Shown: positions 5,787-7,087 of the stretch, piece by piece
Numbering within the stretch: the first letter of the stretch is position 1
How the letters are laid out: each line of letters starts with the position of its first letter
Origin: Lamprocystis purpurea
Lineage (GTDB): Bacteria; Pseudomonadota; Gammaproteobacteria; Chromatiales; Chromatiaceae
Reading direction: 5' to 3'
NCBI GenBank assembly: GCA_020718945.1
Contig: DYRB01000149.1
Coordinates: 1-7,087 of the forward strand
Length of the DNA: 7,087 nucleotides
The notes under the pieces: model-generated
Databases searched by the model: none
Seen by the model: the letters and a program-made list of their open reading frames with translations, nothing else
What the model was told of the DNA's origin: nothing
Made by a program: the position numbers and the translations under genes

Positions 5787-6763
5787 TGGCGGGACGCGCA
5801 GGCGCCGACCTCGGCCCCGACCTCGGCCCCGATCTCTGCGCAGGCGCGGCGGCCTGCTACGGGCTGCGCCGGGCCAACCCCTTCCTCGGGGTGGTGGCAG
5901 TGGTCAAGACCGAGACCGGGCGGGCCCTGAGCCTCGATGGGGTCCACTGGCAGGTCCAGATCCTCGCCCACCCGCCGCGGGGGCTCTGGGCCGGCGGGGG
6001 CGAGAGCGACCAGCTCCAGTATTTCCGCTTCGGGGTCTGGACCCAGGCCCAGGGACTGGCGCGGGTCCCGCTCAACCCCATCCTCGACCTGGACCACATG
6101 CTCCGCGCCTCCAGCCACCTGTGCGAACAGATCGCTGCCCACCTGGATCAGATCCCTTTCCCCCTGGCCGCTGAGCTGGAGCAATGGCTGCTGGACGGGG
6201 ATGGCGCCCCGCTGGCCCTGCTGGCTACCACCCTGGACCCGACCGGACTGGCGGAGGCGGGCGCCACGGAATGGGGCGCGGGCGGGCGCGGCGACCGGCC
6301 CTTCGTGGCGCCCAGCCCGGCACCGGCTCAGGCCCCGGCCCCGGCCAACCGCCTGGCCCAGGTCGAGGCCCTGGAGCGGCTGGTGCGCAACCGGGCCGGC
6401 CGTCGCCCCAATAGCCAGTGGTTCCGCCCGGAGGGCGAGGCGCGCGTCGGCCTGGATGCCGGGGCCCCGGAAGGGCTGGCCGGGCGCCGCCTGACCGCCG
6501 GGGACTTCCCGCCCCTGACCCTGCGTAGCGACTGGCCCCAGGCGCACGATGCCGCCCTGGTGGCGGACTACCTCGCCTGGCTCGCCCCCTATCTGCTCAC
6601 CCTGCCCGGCCTGGACGACGATACCCGCCGCGGCCTGGAGGCCAGCGCCGTGCGCCACGCCCTGGCGGTGGACGACCTGTGGCGGCTCTACCCCAGGGTC
6701 CTGGACCCCGGCCTGGTCACCCAGGCCAGGGTCGAGGCGCGATTGCGGCGGGCGAATGCGTGA
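5786..6763 (+). CDS. Conserved-looking protein of unknown family, coupled to the hemerythrin gene
   Basis: I do not recognise this 325-residue protein. It has no signal peptide or membrane helix and is probably cytoplasmic. Residues 1-20 are low complexity from a 12-base tandem repeat (DLGPDLGPDL), so conserved sequence may begin near C24. An N-terminal block (24-165) contains ANPFLGVVAVVKTETGRALS, VHWQVQILA, QYFRFGVWTQAQGLARVPLN and a helical stretch. A Pro/Ala linker (172-188) separates it from a second, mostly helical block (190-325) rich in Arg, Trp and Leu. Codon use matches the neighbours and the frame is intact, supporting a real gene. ATG 5786 overlaps the hemerythrin stop by one base (TGATG), so the two are very likely co-translated and may act together. 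The next in-frame ATG is residue 105, too far inside. A function cannot be assigned. Confidence 0.85.
   Translation: MAGRAGADLGPDLGPDLCAGAAACYGLRRANPFLGVVAVVKTETGRALSLDGVHWQVQILAHPPRGLWAGGGESDQLQYFRFGVWTQAQGLARVPLNPILDLDHMLRASSHLCEQIAAHLDQIPFPLAAELEQWLLDGDGAPLALLATTLDPTGLAEAGATEWGAGGRGDRPFVAPSPAPAQAPAPANRLAQVEALERLVRNRAGRRPNSQWFRPEGEARVGLDAGAPEGLAGRRLTAGDFPPLTLRSDWPQAHDAALVADYLAWLAPYLLTLPGLDDDTRRGLEASAVRHALAVDDLWRLYPRVLDPGLVTQARVEARLRRANA
5807..5830 (+). repeat. 12-base in-frame tandem repeat x2
   Basis: GACCTCGGCCCC occurs twice in direct succession (5807-5818, 5819-5830), followed by a partial third unit GATCT. It encodes Asp-Leu-Gly-Pro repeats near the N-terminus of the unknown protein. 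Because the unit is a multiple of three, copy-number slips would keep the frame. Confidence 0.8.
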
Positions 6764-6826
6764 ACCGGCAGCGTTCCTTGGCGCTTCAAGATCGGCCCCC
6801 AGAGGCGAATGTACCTCCGGCAGCCG

Positions 6827-6850
6827 TGGGAGCGCCGCCCTCGGCGCGAC
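6827..6850 (+). repeat. REP-like palindromic element, copy 2
   Basis: TGGGAGCGCCG (6827-6837) is identical to the head of the element at 2041-2068 on the opposite strand. Here the hairpin is GCGCCG (6832-6837), loop CCCT, CGGCGC (6842-6847). The shared head with differing hairpins suggests two variants of one dispersed family. It lies 64 bases after the stop of the unknown gene, in the 271-base gap 6764-7034. Confidence 0.5.
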
Positions 6851-6876
6851 GGGGCGTCGTCCAGTTTGTTATGAAT

Positions 6877-6903
6877 AAATCCTGTTAATCCTGTAAATCC
6901 TGT
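6877..6903. repeat. 9-base tandem repeat x3 (WAATCCTGT)
   Basis: AAATCCTGT (6877-6885), TAATCCTGT (6886-6894) and AAATCCTGT (6895-6903) are consecutive, differing at one base. The block is an AT-rich patch in GC-rich DNA between the unknown gene and the hemH-like start. I recall similar ACAGGATT strings scattered in unrelated bacterial genomes. The function is unknown. It is too short and lacks spacers to be CRISPR. Confidence 0.85.
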
Positions 6904-6983
6904 CCTATTCCTTGCCGGACCCGACCGACCGGGGCCGACCCGCCCGGGCTGTAAATGGCCCTACCTCGGCGCCATTTCACCGT

Positions 6984-6998
6984 TGCGGCAGTGCCGCA
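6984..6998. other. Small perfect hairpin upstream of the last gene
   Basis: TGCGGC (6984-6989), loop AGT, GCCGCA (6993-6998) form a 6-bp inverted repeat 36 bases before ATG 7035. It could be a leader hairpin or an operator half-site pair. There is no T-run, and I see no convincing promoter in this gap. Confidence 0.35.
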
Positions 6999-7034
6999 CC
7001 CCACCGGCCGCCAGCCCACCACTGGGAACCACAG

Positions 7035-7087
7035 ATGAAGTTCCAGAACCTCACCGAGTTCCGCCACGACGCCCCGGAGGCCCTGGG
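7035..7087 (+). CDS. hemH: Start of a gene, probably ferrochelatase (partial, 17 codons)
   Basis: Only MKFQNLTEFRHDAPEAL plus two bases (GG, glycine) are present before the window ends. The pattern of a short lead, FRHxxPExLG, is what I recall from proteobacterial ferrochelatases, where it is followed by VLLVNLGTPDAPT. Ferrochelatase inserts Fe2+ into protoporphyrin IX, the last step of protoheme synthesis. A modest GGGAA lies nine bases before the ATG. Codon use fits the genome. The assignment rests on 17-18 residues, so another family is possible. Confidence 0.5.
   Translation, partial: MKFQNLTEFRHDAPEAL

Noticed and set aside
5603..6658. Minus-strand frame of 351 codons
   Set aside because: It is antisense to two plus-strand genes, with a Gly/Gln-rich product and no motif.
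6770..6790. Weak hairpin (AGCG..CGCT) after the unknown gene as a terminator
   Set aside because: The stem is only four base pairs and has no T-run.
6877..6903. CRISPR array
   Set aside because: The units are nine bases, directly adjacent and without spacers.
6885..7067. Minus-strand frame of 60 codons
   Set aside because: It lies in the gap and opposite the hemH-like start, has no ribosome site or family resemblance, and is probably chance.

Overview
The window is GC-rich, with strongly G/C-biased third codon positions and dense antisense shadow reading frames. The gene set and protein sequences resemble a gammaproteobacterium, possibly a purple sulfur bacterium of the Chromatiaceae. That placement is inferred from remembered sequence style, not from a search. 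No rRNA, tRNA, CRISPR array, insertion sequence or phage gene was found. This is chromosomal housekeeping and membrane-physiology DNA.

Left part, minus strand. Bases 1-1537 encode the N-terminal 512 residues of the class I ribonucleotide reductase large subunit NrdA, with two N-terminal ATP-cones. Its control region (1538 to about 1790) is the clearest regulatory structure in the window. A sigma70-type promoter is overlapped and flanked by two NrdR boxes exactly 32 bp apart. Further upstream lie a perfect DnaA box and a one-mismatch DnaA box. A minus-strand hairpin with a T-run (1814-1850) then separates nrdA from upstream transcription. Bases 1851-2078 hold no gene I can support, only three hairpins, one of which is REP-like.

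Middle part. A minus-strand gene (2079-2846) encodes a one-pass membrane protein with a coiled coil and an outside beta-rich domain, function unknown. It is divergent from a plus-strand pair: a four-helix DUF6394-like membrane protein (2971-3354), then a two-TM potassium-channel protein with two complete RCK/TrkA-N domains (3380-5104). The two probably form one operon and may act together in K+ flux.

Right part. After a 124-base gap with hairpins and a weak promoter candidate, a hemerythrin-like di-iron protein (5229-5786) has a strong ribosome binding site. It overlaps by one base a 325-residue protein of unknown family (5786-6763). The following 271-base gap holds a second REP-like hairpin sharing 11 bases with the first, a 9-base tandem repeat present three times, and a small hairpin. 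The last 53 bases begin a gene whose N-terminus resembles ferrochelatase (HemH).

Nothing here is a demonstrated new system. The least explained parts are the 325-residue partner of the hemerythrin protein, the one-pass coiled-coil protein, and the channel with its small membrane neighbour.
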